64,000 nucleotides of DNA from Fen-1258 sp964449775 (GCA_964449775.1 CAYVBQ010000009.1:45427-109426), one strand, 5' to 3'. Positions 17,294 to 26,774 are shown, counted from the first letter of the stretch. Notes: generated from the letters alone by a model not told the origin. Translations and numbers: made by a program.

Positions 17294-18901
17294 TTATTTT
17301 GAAAACCCGTTTAGTCTTTCGGCTTCACCAAAAAGAGAAATAGCTTTTTGAAATTGTCGGTCTGATTTCAATAATGTTAAATACCACCCGCTGTTTTTGA
17401 AAATATCACGAGCCACAAATGCTTTGAGGTTAGTACGGATCAACTCTTTATCAGATGAAAAGCCTTTCGCATCATATTTCACTTTGAGAGACACGGCAAA
17501 CTTTATAAAGTCTTGCAATTGTTCATCATTGAATCGGAATTCTTCAATAAACTTTTTAAGATTGCCATGATATTTTTCTCTAAGCATATTTCCGTTTTTA
17601 TCCATGTAACTCCGGACAAATTGATAGTAAACATTATTCCTTCTTAATTCAACAGAATAATCAGCAATGGAACCGGCTTCAACTATATAATCCGGAGTTA
17701 TTCCGCCGCCGCCATATACAATCCGACCACTTTTAGTTTTAAACTTGGGTTTAGTAGAATCTTTTTCTGTTTTGTGATCAACGTTTTCACCATCAGATTC
17801 TTGACGAGCCATTACTTCTTCATAATATTTGTTCTTGTCTTTATAATCTCTCTGAATCGGTCTTCCGGAAGGAGTATAATACTTTGCAATTGTAATTCTG
17901 ACTGCAGATCCGTCCGAGAGTTCAATAGGTCTTTGAACCAATCCCTTGCCGAAAGTTGTTTCACCAACTATTAATCCTCTATCCCAATCTTGAATAGCAC
18001 CTGCGACTATTTCACTTGCAGAAGCCGAACCGCGGTTGACTAAAATAATTAGAGGAATTTTTTCATAAGGATACGTCTTCTCGGCACGGAATTCTTCATC
18101 AAAATTTTTAACTCTACCTTTGTTAGAAACTATCAATTTATTTTGATCAAGAAATAGATCTGCAACATTCGCTGCTTGAACTTCGTATCCGCCCGGATTG
18201 TTTCGTAGATCAAGGACTAATTTTTTCATACCCTTCGAAGTTAATTCTTGAAGAGATCTTTTCATTTCAGCAGTCGTTGTTTCTGAGAATCGTGTTAGAT
18301 TGATGTAACCTGTCACATCATCAGTCATGAAAGAAGCGTCAACTGAGTACAAATTAATTTTGTCGCGGATAACTTTATAGTTGCTTGTGCTTTTTGAAGA
18401 AGGACGGAAAATGGTAAGTTCAACACTTACTCCTTTTCTTCCACGCAATTTTTTTATTACATCCTGATTTTTCCAACCAATACTACTCTTTCCGTCGATC
18501 TTGACAATTCTGTCGCCTGACATAATACCAACTGCCTCGCTTGGTCCGCCGGAGATAGGTGATACAACTGTAATAGTATCATTCACAATTTGAAACTCGA
18601 CACCAATTCCATCAAAATTTCCTCTGAATGTTTCTTCTTCGATGGATTGTTCTTCTGTAGAGATATAAACCGTATGAGGATCAAGTTTGCTGAACATTCC
18701 CTTAACAGCGTCTTCAACTAACCGATTTGAATTAACTGTATCAACATAGTAATCTTCCGTATAGTTCAGGACTTCGCTGAATTTATCAATTTGTTTTTTG
18801 TTACCGGAGAAAGAGAAATATTTGTCTAATTGTATTCCCAAATAAATTCCGACAATCAAAACAAGCATGAAGTATGGAAGATACTTTGTAATATTTTTCA
18901 T
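17294..18901 (-). CDS. S41 family C-terminal processing peptidase
   Basis: A 535-residue envelope protease of the CtpA/Prc type. A single N-terminal membrane anchor (YFMLVLIVGIYLGIQL) is followed by a short S41 N-terminal domain, a PDZ domain (about 92-170; GIGVEFQI, GIMSGDRIVKIDG) and the S41 catalytic domain. The Ser/Lys dyad fits S294 in RGSASASEIVAGA and K319 in TTFGKGLVQ, 25 residues apart as in Prc and CtpB. An extra C-terminal helical region (about 430-535) is larger than in minimal CtpA. It follows lysS by eight bases at the end of a long minus-strand run. Substrates are unknown. Confidence 0.93.
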   Translation of the reverse strand: MKNITKYLPYFMLVLIVGIYLGIQLDKYFSFSGNKKQIDKFSEVLNYTEDYYVDTVNSNRLVEDAVKGMFSKLDPHTVYISTEEQSIEEETFRGNFDGIGVEFQIVNDTITVVSPISGGPSEAVGIMSGDRIVKIDGKSSIGWKNQDVIKKLRGRKGVSVELTIFRPSSKSTSNYKVIRDKINLYSVDASFMTDDVTGYINLTRFSETTTAEMKRSLQELTSKGMKKLVLDLRNNPGGYEVQAANVADLFLDQNKLIVSNKGRVKNFDEEFRAEKTYPYEKIPLIILVNRGSASASEIVAGAIQDWDRGLIVGETTFGKGLVQRPIELSDGSAVRITIAKYYTPSGRPIQRDYKDKNKYYEEVMARQESDGENVDHKTEKDSTKPKFKTKSGRIVYGGGGITPDYIVEAGSIADYSVELRRNNVYYQFVRSYMDKNGNMLREKYHGNLKKFIEEFRFNDEQLQDFIKFAVSLKVKYDAKGFSSDKELIRTNLKAFVARDIFKNSGWYLTLLKSDRQFQKAISLFGEAERLNGFSK

Positions 18902-18909
18902 GATTGTCC

Positions 18910-20442
18910 TTATTTTTGCGGGCGCATTTGTGGAAACAGAATCACATCACGTATTGATGGCTGATTAGTGAGCAGCATAGTCAACCGATCAATTCCAACT
19001 CCCAAACCGGCAGTTGGCGGCATTCCATATTCGAGGGCTCTAACAAAATCTTCATCAATTTGATGAGCTTCCTCATCCCCTTCTTCTTTCATCTTGGCTT
19101 GATCTTCAAAACGGCTACGTTGATCTATCGGATCGTTCAATTCACTGAAGGCGTTGCAAATCTCTCTTCCAAGAACAAATCCCTCAAAGCGTTCAACCAA
19201 TCCCTCTCTGCTTCGGTGCTTCTTAGCTAATGGGGATAACTCAACGGGATAATCTATAACAAATGTTGGTTGTATTAAATCAGATTGAACGGTTACCTCG
19301 AATAAAAGGTCAATCAATTTGCCTTTACTTTCTCCCCCTTCCATATCAACATTTTTTGTCTTTAAGATTTTGATCAACTCTTCATTGGATGCTGCAAGAA
19401 CATCAATTCCAACTTTGATTTTCAGTTCATCAACCATTGAGATTCTTTTCCAAGGAGGATTAAAACTAATTTGGTTTCCTTCTATAGTGAATTCTGTTTT
19501 GCCAAAAACATTCTTGCATAAATTAGCAACCATATTCTCAACAAATTCCATCATCCAGAAATAATCTTTATAAGCTACATATAACTCAAGCATTGTGAAT
19601 TCCGGATTGTGTGTTTTATCCATTCCTTCATTCCGGAAATCTTTGGATATTTCATATACGCCATCGAAGCCGCCGACGATCAATCGTTTGAGATAAAGTT
19701 CATCCGCAATTCTCAAGTAAAGATCAATATCAAGAGCATTGTGATGTGTAACGAACGGACGTGCGGCTGCCCCGCCATATAGCGGTTGAAGAATTGGTGT
19801 TTCAACTTCCAGCAATCCGTTCTCGTCCAAATATTTTCTAATCTCAGTAACAATTTTGGATCGAGTTCTAAAAACTTCTTTGACATCAGAATTTAAAATT
19901 AAATCTAAATACCGTTGCCGATAACGAAGTTCCTTATCGGCAAACTGATCGTGAATTACTTTATTCCCCTGTTCATCAATAGATTCTTTAGGAATTGGTA
20001 TTGGTCTGATCGATTTTGAAAGAACCGTAAAGGATTTACCATGAACGGAGATTTCGCCGGTTTTAGTTTTGAACACAAAACCATCGACTCCTATGATATC
20101 ACCAATGTCAAGCAATTTAAAGACATCATAATTCTCACCGATATCATCTTTCTTTAAATAGATCTGAATCTTTCCTTCGTTATCCTGAATATGCGCAAAA
20201 CTAGCCTTACCCATTCTACGAATTGTCATAATTCTTCCGGCAATTTTGACATCTTTATTTTCCCAATGCTCAAAATTATTTTTTATGGTACTTGAGTAGT
20301 TATTAATATCAAAGTTATATGCAAAAGGTTGAATTCCCTTTGCTATAAGTTCATTCAGCTCAGTATGACGATGCTGCATCAACAGATTAAATTCTTGTTC
20401 ATGTCCGCCGTCTGTGGGCTGAATCTGATTTATATTATCCAA
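18910..20442 (-). CDS. lysS: Lysyl-tRNA synthetase (class II)
   Basis: A 510-residue class II enzyme that charges tRNA-Lys. The N-terminal OB-fold anticodon-binding domain (about 60-170; VKIAGRIMTIRRMGKASFAH) is followed by the catalytic core: motif 1 region FRTRSKIVTEIRKYL, motif 2 FRNEGMDKTHNPEFTMLE and motif 3 GLGVGIDRLTMLL near the C-terminus. Length is normal. It lies 31 bases after dacB and 8 before the S41 protease on the same strand. Confidence 0.97.
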   Translation of the reverse strand: MDNINQIQPTDGGHEQEFNLLMQHRHTELNELIAKGIQPFAYNFDINNYSSTIKNNFEHWENKDVKIAGRIMTIRRMGKASFAHIQDNEGKIQIYLKKDDIGENYDVFKLLDIGDIIGVDGFVFKTKTGEISVHGKSFTVLSKSIRPIPIPKESIDEQGNKVIHDQFADKELRYRQRYLDLILNSDVKEVFRTRSKIVTEIRKYLDENGLLEVETPILQPLYGGAAARPFVTHHNALDIDLYLRIADELYLKRLIVGGFDGVYEISKDFRNEGMDKTHNPEFTMLELYVAYKDYFWMMEFVENMVANLCKNVFGKTEFTIEGNQISFNPPWKRISMVDELKIKVGIDVLAASNEELIKILKTKNVDMEGGESKGKLIDLLFEVTVQSDLIQPTFVIDYPVELSPLAKKHRSREGLVERFEGFVLGREICNAFSELNDPIDQRSRFEDQAKMKEEGDEEAHQIDEDFVRALEYGMPPTAGLGVGIDRLTMLLTNQPSIRDVILFPQMRPQK

Positions 20443-20472
20443 TATTCCTCCATTTATCTCTTCAAGAGATGG

Positions 20473-21981
20473 TTAATTTCTAATAAAATTTACAAGACGA
20501 TTACACACATTATCCTGGATGTAATTAGCAAGTGCTGGTGAAGTCAAATAATTATTTACAATAATCGAGAATACTAATTGTTCGCCTGAAATAGTTTTCA
20601 AGTAACCTGATAATGAAGAGACATTATTATTGTAACCTGCCTTTGCACGAACATTATTTTCGGCAGCGGTTTTCTTCATCCTATTGATCAATGTTCCATC
20701 AATTCCGCCAATTGGCAATGATTCATAGAACTTTGAGAATTCATCGCTCTTGTACATATATGATAAAAGATTTACAATCTGTCTCGGTGTTACTAAATCT
20801 AACCGCGATAATCCGGAGCCATCCGCCATTACCATATTCTCCGGATTAATACCCATCGAGTTGAATATTTCTTTACATGCTTTAACACCATTCTCTACTG
20901 TTCCGTAATTATAAATTTCTAAGCCGATTGTTTTCAATAATTGTTCCGCGTAAAAATTATTGCTGTTTTTATTCAGTTCTTTAATAATTCTTTTTAACTG
21001 AACTGATCTGTGAGTATATAGAGGCGTTATATCGTCCGGAATAATATTGTTTTCTGCGCTGTTAAGATTTCCAATGCGTCCTTGAATAACAATTCCTTTT
21101 CTTTCAAAAACTTCTCTAAGCACGGTCAGAAAAAACATTGTGGGGTCAGATATCGAAACATGTTCTATAATTGGTTTGGAATCTTTATTTATTGTTCCAG
21201 TGACCCTTATTTGATTGGTCCCTCGTTGTCTAACAACTGATACAGAAGATTCGGTATTTTCATCAACCGTAGTGACTTTAGAAATTACGGATGTATATTT
21301 TGTATAGGGTTTTAAACTAACCTTGGAGGGAAAGTTTATTTCGCTTGGTTCAATTTTTATTTCAACGCTGTTATCATTAAAACTCAACGCTCCGGATGGT
21401 GCCGCAAACCAACTCGATTCATAATCCCACGTCCATCCATTTCCGAGTCCGACATTGTCGAAGAATGAATCATCGCCATAAATATTTCCTTTTACAACCC
21501 AAATTCCTCTAGCTTTAAGAGTATCCGCCCAATCTTCAAAAATTTTTGTTTGATTACCTTCATAGAATCTGTTTGAAATGGTTGGATCACCGGAACCTTG
21601 AATTATCAGATCCCCTTTTAATACTCCTTTTTCAAGATCGCCATTCACATAAAAATTTGTTTCGTATAAAAATTCTGGTCCTAAGAGAAGAAGCACCGCA
21701 GCACTAGTAAATAATTTCATGTTCGATGCAGGTATGAATAATTTATCTGCATTCCTTTTATAAATCACTTCCCCGGTTTTCAACGATTTAACTAATACTC
21801 CCCAAATTGCATTGCTGAAATTGGGATCGTTGAAATAATCATCAAGCTGATCGCGAAGTTCAATAAGCGGATTTAAGTTCGAGACTGTTTTTCTTTCGCT
21901 TAGTGAATCTTTTTGCTGCGCGAAAGAAAATGATGCGGATACAAGTATAATAAAGAATAACTTACTTACCGTATGTTTCAT
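20473..21981 (-). CDS. dacB: D-alanyl-D-alanine carboxypeptidase/endopeptidase (PBP4, S13 family)
   Basis: A 502-residue periplasmic penicillin-binding protein that trims and cleaves peptidoglycan crosslinks. It has a signal peptide ending FSFAQQ (about 22), the SxxK motif S86-K89 (PASNMKLFTSAA), an SxN motif in NSNNFYAEQLLKTIG, and the third motif region RAKAGYNNNVSSLSGYL, where KAG replaces the usual KTG. MADGSGLSRLDLVTPRQ is another S13 block. The gene overlaps the upstream pseudouridine synthase gene by 20 bases and precedes lysS. Confidence 0.92.
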   Translation of the reverse strand: MKHTVSKLFFIILVSASFSFAQQKDSLSERKTVSNLNPLIELRDQLDDYFNDPNFSNAIWGVLVKSLKTGEVIYKRNADKLFIPASNMKLFTSAAVLLLLGPEFLYETNFYVNGDLEKGVLKGDLIIQGSGDPTISNRFYEGNQTKIFEDWADTLKARGIWVVKGNIYGDDSFFDNVGLGNGWTWDYESSWFAAPSGALSFNDNSVEIKIEPSEINFPSKVSLKPYTKYTSVISKVTTVDENTESSVSVVRQRGTNQIRVTGTINKDSKPIIEHVSISDPTMFFLTVLREVFERKGIVIQGRIGNLNSAENNIIPDDITPLYTHRSVQLKRIIKELNKNSNNFYAEQLLKTIGLEIYNYGTVENGVKACKEIFNSMGINPENMVMADGSGLSRLDLVTPRQIVNLLSYMYKSDEFSKFYESLPIGGIDGTLINRMKKTAAENNVRAKAGYNNNVSSLSGYLKTISGEQLVFSIIVNNYLTSPALANYIQDNVCNRLVNFIRN

Positions 21982-22675
21982 ATAATTTTTCTATCTCTCG
22001 ATGAGATAATATTCTATAACTGCCTACCGGAATTCCTTTTACTTCTAAACCGCCATAATTAGTTCTCTCTAAACGGTCAACAAAATATCCAAGAGCGGCA
22101 AACATATTCTTAACAAAATGATTTCTTCCCTCAATAGCTGTTACCAATACCTTATCGCGCTCACCTTTGCCAATGAATTTAATCTCTATAAAACGACTTT
22201 TTCTTCTATCGAGGAGAATTCCTTTTATTAATTTCAGCCTATCTTCCTCTTCAAGCTGTTTGTGGAGTGTAACTTTATATTCACGCGGTATTTTGTTACC
22301 CGGATGTGTTAAGTAATTTGTGAAATCACCATCGTTGGTCAGAAGTAAAACGCCGGTGGTGTCGTAATCTAATCTTCCAACTGGAAATATTTTCTGTTTT
22401 GTCTCAATCAAATCGAGAACTGTTTTTCTTCCTTTCTCATCATCAGTAGAGGTTATATAACCTTTCGGTTTGTTCAGCAAATAGTAAACCTTTTTCTCAG
22501 GTTTGATTCTCTCACCATCGAGCTGAATAATATCTTTGTCCGAATCAACAGTAAAAGCAAGGTCGATCACGGTTTTTCCGTTGATATCAATTCTGCCATC
22601 TTTTATAAACTCTTCTGATTTTCTGCGGGAGGCAATTCCGCATTCAGAGAGATATCTATTCAGTCGTGTTTTCAT
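21962..22675 (-). CDS. RsuA/RluB-family rRNA pseudouridine synthase
   Basis: A 237-residue enzyme with an N-terminal S4 RNA-binding domain (MKTRLNRYLSECGIASRRK) and a RsuA-type catalytic domain. The catalytic Asp is D103 in GRLDYDTTGVLLLTNDG. LLNKPKGYITSTDD and NHFVKNMFAALGY are further conserved blocks. Target site (23S as RluB/RluE/RluF or 16S as RsuA) cannot be decided by eye. Position next to scpB is the classic scpA-scpB-rluB neighbourhood, favouring an RluB-like role. It overlaps scpB by 20 bases and dacB by 20. Confidence 0.93.
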   Translation of the reverse strand: MKTRLNRYLSECGIASRRKSEEFIKDGRIDINGKTVIDLAFTVDSDKDIIQLDGERIKPEKKVYYLLNKPKGYITSTDDEKGRKTVLDLIETKQKIFPVGRLDYDTTGVLLLTNDGDFTNYLTHPGNKIPREYKVTLHKQLEEEDRLKLIKGILLDRRKSRFIEIKFIGKGERDKVLVTAIEGRNHFVKNMFAALGYFVDRLERTNYGGLEVKGIPVGSYRILSHREIEKLYETYGK

Positions 22676-23348
22676 TTTCTATCTCTTCTTCCGGTTCTAA
22701 TTCATTATTCTGTTCATGTTCAGATTGTATTTCTTCTTCTTCTGCCTTTTCTTCAATGCCGCTCATCATTATCCGGCGTTTCTGTTCAAGAAAATCTTCA
22801 TCTTTCATTATCTCTTCTATTTCACGCGGTTTAGGAAGATCACTGACTGCTCTTAAGCCAAAGTACTTCAAGAACTCATCTGTTGTAACATAAAGAAGCG
22901 GGCGTCCAACCGTTTCTGCGCGCCCACTAATAGTAATCAGATTTTTTTCGAGCAGAGTATTTAATGTATAATCGGAATTTACTCCGCGTATTGATTCAAG
23001 TTCAGGTTTAGTAAGCGGCTGTTTGTATGCAATAATTGCCAACGTTTCAAGCGCTGCTTGGCTCAACCTTCTTTTAGTTTTTTCGGAAGAAAGATAGCCA
23101 ACGTATTTTGCATGATCAGGTTTGGTAGCATGAACAAATCCATGAGCGATCTTCAATATTGTAAAAGCATGCCCATTCTGTTCATACTTTGCATTCAATT
23201 CATTAACAGCATTCTCTATCTCTTCATCGGTTATTTCTGTATCCAACCCGTCAAGCGCTTTTATTGCTGTGATTATCTCTGCGGGTGCGATAGGATCATC
23301 CGACGCGAATACCAATGCTTCTATCACTGAATTATAAATATTATCCAT
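22656..23348 (-). CDS. scpB: Segregation and condensation protein B
   Basis: A 230-residue kleisin-associated winged-helix protein of the SMC-ScpAB condensin. Conserved blocks: IEALVFASDDPI at the start, LSQAALETLAIIAYKQPLT, then IESIRGVNSDYTL-type region and GRPLLYVTTDEFLKYFGL. A Glu-rich low-complexity tail closes the protein (about 200-230). It overlaps scpA by eight bases and the pseudouridine synthase gene by 20, so the three are translationally linked. No smc gene is in the window. Confidence 0.94.
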   Translation of the reverse strand: MDNIYNSVIEALVFASDDPIAPAEIITAIKALDGLDTEITDEEIENAVNELNAKYEQNGHAFTILKIAHGFVHATKPDHAKYVGYLSSEKTKRRLSQAALETLAIIAYKQPLTKPELESIRGVNSDYTLNTLLEKNLITISGRAETVGRPLLYVTTDEFLKYFGLRAVSDLPKPREIEEIMKDEDFLEQKRRIMMSGIEEKAEEEEIQSEHEQNNELEPEEEIENENTTE

Positions 23349-24060
23349 TTGCTATTCCGTAAATGACAAAGTCGTTTAGATTTATTGATTCTCTTAATCC
23401 GATTGTTCCGGCTTTCACCATTTCAAGCATGGCAATAAATGTAACAACAATTCTGATCTTCTCGCGCATCTCGATCATGAGTTCGAGAAAACTAACGCTA
23501 TTATTTTCTTTGAGCTTGCTGTTGATAAAATTTATTTGATCGTCAATCGAAACATTCCATTTTTTAATTTGGTGCACAGGTTCTTCCGGACGATCGAGCA
23601 ACGCTTTCTTAAACGCTTTGATCAAATCATAAATTGTAATATTCTTTAAGAGAACTTCGTAATCATTTGGTGCTTGCTTAGAATCTTCGTCATAATTTCC
23701 ACGGTAATTATATTTACGCATACTAGATTCCATAAAGCTCATCTCTTCGGACATTTCTTTATATCGTTTATATTCAATAAGAGCCCGCACCAAATCTGCA
23801 CGCGGGTCAATCTCCTCCCCTTTCTCATCAATATCTTTCGGAAGCAGCATCTTTACTTTTATCTGCATTAAAGTTGCAGCCATTAAGATAAAATCTCCGG
23901 CAACTTCAAGATCTAACTTCTCGAGCAAATGAAGATAATCCATAAACTCTTTGGTAATTTTTGAGATCGGAATGTCGTAAATATCCAACTCATCTCTCTT
24001 AAGAAAAAAGAGAAGCAGATCAAGAGGACCTTCGAATTCATGTAATCTTATCTTATACAC
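23341..24060 (-). CDS. scpA: Segregation and condensation protein A
   Basis: A 239-residue kleisin that bridges the SMC dimer with ScpB. The N-terminal signature YKIRLHEFEGPLDLLLFFLK (residues 2-21) is clear, followed by IYDIPISKITKEFMDYL and AGDFILMAATLMQIK. The C-terminal winged-helix segment (FLELMIEMREKIRIVVTFIA) is present. It lies one base downstream of trpS and overlaps scpB. Confidence 0.95.
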   Translation of the reverse strand: MYKIRLHEFEGPLDLLLFFLKRDELDIYDIPISKITKEFMDYLHLLEKLDLEVAGDFILMAATLMQIKVKMLLPKDIDEKGEEIDPRADLVRALIEYKRYKEMSEEMSFMESSMRKYNYRGNYDEDSKQAPNDYEVLLKNITIYDLIKAFKKALLDRPEEPVHQIKKWNVSIDDQINFINSKLKENNSVSFLELMIEMREKIRIVVTFIAMLEMVKAGTIGLRESINLNDFVIYGIANG

Positions 24061-24061
24061 A

Positions 24062-25048
24062 TCAACCTATCATCATTTTTTGATGAACTTCATCCATTGT
24101 TTGTTTTGCAACGGCTTTTGCTTTTGTTTCACCATCATTCAAAACTTCTTTTACCTTGTCTAAATTACTCGAGAATGTTTTTCTCTTCTCAATAATTGGT
24201 GCGAGCATTTCGTTTATTTTTGTGGCGCACCTCATTTTGCAATCAACACAACCAAGAGCACCGCTTTTACAATTTGTTTCTATTTCGGGAATATCACTTG
24301 GATTAAATTTTTTATGATAAGTAAATACCAAACATACTTCAGGTCTGCCGGGATCATTTTTTCTCAACTTTTGCGGATCGGTTACCGCCTTCCGAAGTTT
24401 TTGTGCAACAACGTTCGGCTCATCTGCAAGAAGAATTGTATTCCCAACCGATTTACTCATACGCTGTCCGTCAAGACCGGGTAAACGTGCAAAGTTAGTA
24501 ATTTTTCCTTCAGGTTCTGGAAATACCGGATCATTTGAAGCGTATTGCAAATTAAATTTTCTTGCAATCTCGCGAGTGATTTCAATATGCGGCAACTGAT
24601 CTTCACCAACCGGAACAACATCTCCCTTGTACAACAAAATATCAGCGGCTTGTAAAACCGGATAACCAAGATGACCGTAGATCAAATTCTCGATATTCAG
24701 ATCGCGTACTTGTTCTTTCAATGTAGGATTGCGTTCAAGTCGCGCTTTAGTAATCAGCATCGAAAAAATTAAAAACAACTCGGCATGTTCCTTAATTTGA
24801 GATTGACGGAACATTGGAGATTTTTCCGGATCTAATCCGGCAGCTAACCAATCGGTAACCATCTCAATTGTATTTGCGTAAATATCTTCGGTTGATAAAT
24901 CTGTTGTTAAAACATGATAATCTGCCACAAGATGATAATTCTGATACTCATCTTGTAACTTTATCCAATTTTCAAGGGCTCCCACGTAATTGCCTAAATG
25001 CAATTTGCCCGTAGGACGCATACCGCTAAGTATTCTTTTCTTAACCAT
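24062..25048 (-). CDS. trpS: Tryptophanyl-tRNA synthetase
   Basis: A 328-residue class I enzyme charging tRNA-Trp. The HIGH motif is HLGN within RPTGKLHLGNYVGAL (11-25), and the KMSKS motif is RMSKS at 196-200 (GLDGQRMSKSVGNTI). A short cysteine-bearing insertion near the C-terminus (CKSGALGCVDCKMRC) resembles the Fe-S or zinc-type cysteine pattern in some bacterial TrpRS. It heads the run trpS-scpA-scpB-rsuA-dacB-lysS-S41. Confidence 0.96.
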   Translation of the reverse strand: MVKKRILSGMRPTGKLHLGNYVGALENWIKLQDEYQNYHLVADYHVLTTDLSTEDIYANTIEMVTDWLAAGLDPEKSPMFRQSQIKEHAELFLIFSMLITKARLERNPTLKEQVRDLNIENLIYGHLGYPVLQAADILLYKGDVVPVGEDQLPHIEITREIARKFNLQYASNDPVFPEPEGKITNFARLPGLDGQRMSKSVGNTILLADEPNVVAQKLRKAVTDPQKLRKNDPGRPEVCLVFTYHKKFNPSDIPEIETNCKSGALGCVDCKMRCATKINEMLAPIIEKRKTFSSNLDKVKEVLNDGETKAKAVAKQTMDEVHQKMMIG

Positions 25049-25110
25049 AATCCTAGAATTTTATTGAGTATCTAATATGATGTGCAAAATTAATGAAAAA
25101 TTAATTGAGA

Positions 25111-25614
25111 TTACGATTGGAATAAATACTGTTTCCAACTGTCATCCAAACGACCTGCGCAATTTTTGATGAACATGATATGACTTGGTGCATAAGGTTT
25201 GATTTTCAATTTCAGTTTTGATTCTTCAGGGCTTCTATTTCCTTTGCGATTATTACAAGGAAGACAAGCAGCCACAAGATTTTCCCAGCAGTCATCTCCA
25301 CCTTTCGATTTCGGAATCACGTGATCAATCGTTAAAGGCAAATCAGCTCGTCCGCAATAGCCGCACTTATGCCCATCCCGTTTTAAGATATTTCTACGAG
25401 TAAGAATAATTTTTTTGTATGGAACTTTGATATAATCATTCAGACGAACCACACTCGGCCAAGGATATGATTTCGAAACGGAATGAATCTCTTTCTTATC
25501 GTTGTGAACAACTAATTCAGCCTTTCCGAGAAAAATAAGTATGACTGCTTTTTTTACGTTGCAGATTGTGAGGGGTTCGTAACTCTGATTAAGTAAAAGT
25601 ACTCTTGCGTTGAG
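25111..25614 (-). CDS. HNH endonuclease family protein with unclear start
   Basis: The HNH domain is complete: CGYCGR, then LTIDHVIPKSKGGDD (with the catalytic DH pair) and NLVAACLPCNNRKGN, giving a zinc site of two CxxC motifs around the His-rich core. The first canonical start in frame is GTG at 25452. However, family-like sequence continues upstream without a stop (ARVLLLNQSYEPLTI, then AVILIFLGKAELVV and PWPSVVRL), so the natural N-terminus should be near 25614, where homologues have Met-Asn. That position is CTC here, and the next in-frame stop is at 25648. Either a non-canonical start or a damaged start codon is implied. Such HNH proteins are widespread in Bacteroidota; function unknown. 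Confidence 0.75.
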   Translation of the reverse strand, partial: LNARVLLLNQSYEPLTICNVKKAVILIFLGKAELVVHNDKKEIHSVSKSYPWPSVVRLNDYIKVPYKKIILTRRNILKRDGHKCGYCGRADLPLTIDHVIPKSKGGDDCWENLVAACLPCNNRKGNRSPEESKLKLKIKPYAPSHIMFIKNCAGRLDDSWKQYLFQS

Positions 25615-25788
25615 TGACCCGTTTGTTCCAAATTTTCGTTCGAAGACTTACCTCCGTAAGTGTTTCCACTATTATAGAAATTGGTTTAATAATTATCTCT
25701 TTTGATACCGTGCAAATATCGTAATTTGTTCGCAATGATGAAAGTCTAATTTAACGTCATTTTTCAGATTCAAACCTACACCTCAGTT

Positions 25789-26727
25789 TTAATCTATGTT
25801 TACTATTTTTTGTTTTTTCTTTTCAAGAAACTTCAAAGGTAATTGAGATATAATTTCTTCTCTAAATGCCTCGATCAATCTTCTCTTAACAAAGTTATTG
25901 TTCGTTATAAGACTAACTTCACGAACCGGAACCGGAGATTTAAATTTCTTAACGTGTTTTAACTGTGCTGATTTAAAATCAAGCGTGGCAAGTTCTGGTA
26001 AAATTGTTATTCCTTCATTACGCTCAACCATTTTTTTTAATGTTTCAATGCTTCCTGCTTCGTACTCAAACATTTTTTTTCCCTTCGATTTTTTTTGACG
26101 ATCGCATAAATTTATTATCTGAGAGCGGAAACAATGCCCCTCCTCAAGAAGCCATAGATCGTTAAGATCAATTTCATTGATTAATACTTCATCGTGCAGG
26201 AATAACGAAGTAGCTTTCGATGAGTATATTACAAATTCTTCGTGGAACAAAGGATCAACTATAAATGACGAACTTTCAATTGGGGTTACTAACAAACCTG
26301 CCTCAATCTGATTTTTCTTTAAATGTTCGATAATCCTTTCAGTAGTTAGTTCAATTATCTTAAGATTTACTTCAGGATACTTTTTAATGAAACTGTGAAG
26401 AAACAGAGGTAATAGATAGGGCGCCAGAGTTGGAATTATTGCTACCCTCAAATTTCCTTTAACTTCTTTTTTCTGTTCATTTACAATATCACTAATAGCT
26501 TTTGTACCATTAAGAACACTTCGTGCGAGTTCAATCACTTCTTTTCCAAGTTCAGTTAGTGCGATTGGTTTTTTACTTCTATCAAAAATCTTGATACCTA
26601 ATTCTTCCTCCAATTTTTGAATTTGCATACTCAGTGTTGGTTGTGTAACAAAAGACTTCTCAGCTGCAACAGAGAAGTTCCTGTAGATATCTAATGCAAT
26701 TATGTATTCAAGTTGAACCAGTGTCAT
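25789..26727 (-). CDS. oxyR: LysR-type peroxide sensor OxyR
   Basis: A 312-residue LysR-family regulator with the N-terminal winged helix-turn-helix (LEYIIALDIYRNFSVAAEKS, then QPTLSMQIQKLEEELG) and an effector domain. The peroxide-sensing cysteines fall at C199 and C208 within LLEEGHCFRSQIINLCDR, the same spacing and numbers as in Escherichia coli OxyR. It is divergent from dps-katA, and an OxyR-like operator lies in the shared intergenic region, so it should activate those genes under H2O2 and control itself. The start ATG at 26727 matches the family. Confidence 0.93.
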   Translation of the reverse strand: MTLVQLEYIIALDIYRNFSVAAEKSFVTQPTLSMQIQKLEEELGIKIFDRSKKPIALTELGKEVIELARSVLNGTKAISDIVNEQKKEVKGNLRVAIIPTLAPYLLPLFLHSFIKKYPEVNLKIIELTTERIIEHLKKNQIEAGLLVTPIESSSFIVDPLFHEEFVIYSSKATSLFLHDEVLINEIDLNDLWLLEEGHCFRSQIINLCDRQKKSKGKKMFEYEAGSIETLKKMVERNEGITILPELATLDFKSAQLKHVKKFKSPVPVREVSLITNNNFVKRRLIEAFREEIISQLPLKFLEKKKQKIVNID

Positions 26728-26738
26728 TTAAGTCCATC

Positions 26739-26774
26739 ATAGTTTTTGTCTATACGAAGATAGATAATATTGAT
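26739..26774. promoter_or_regulatory. oxyR box: Probable OxyR operator between oxyR and dps-katA
   Basis: The sequence reads ATAG-N7-CTAT-N6-ATAG-N7-TGAT. The OxyR consensus is ATAG-N7-CTAT-N7-ATAG-N7-CTAT, so three tetramers are exact, the fourth is TGAT, and the central spacer is one base short. It lies 12 bases upstream of the oxyR start and 54 upstream of the dps start. Confidence 0.7.
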
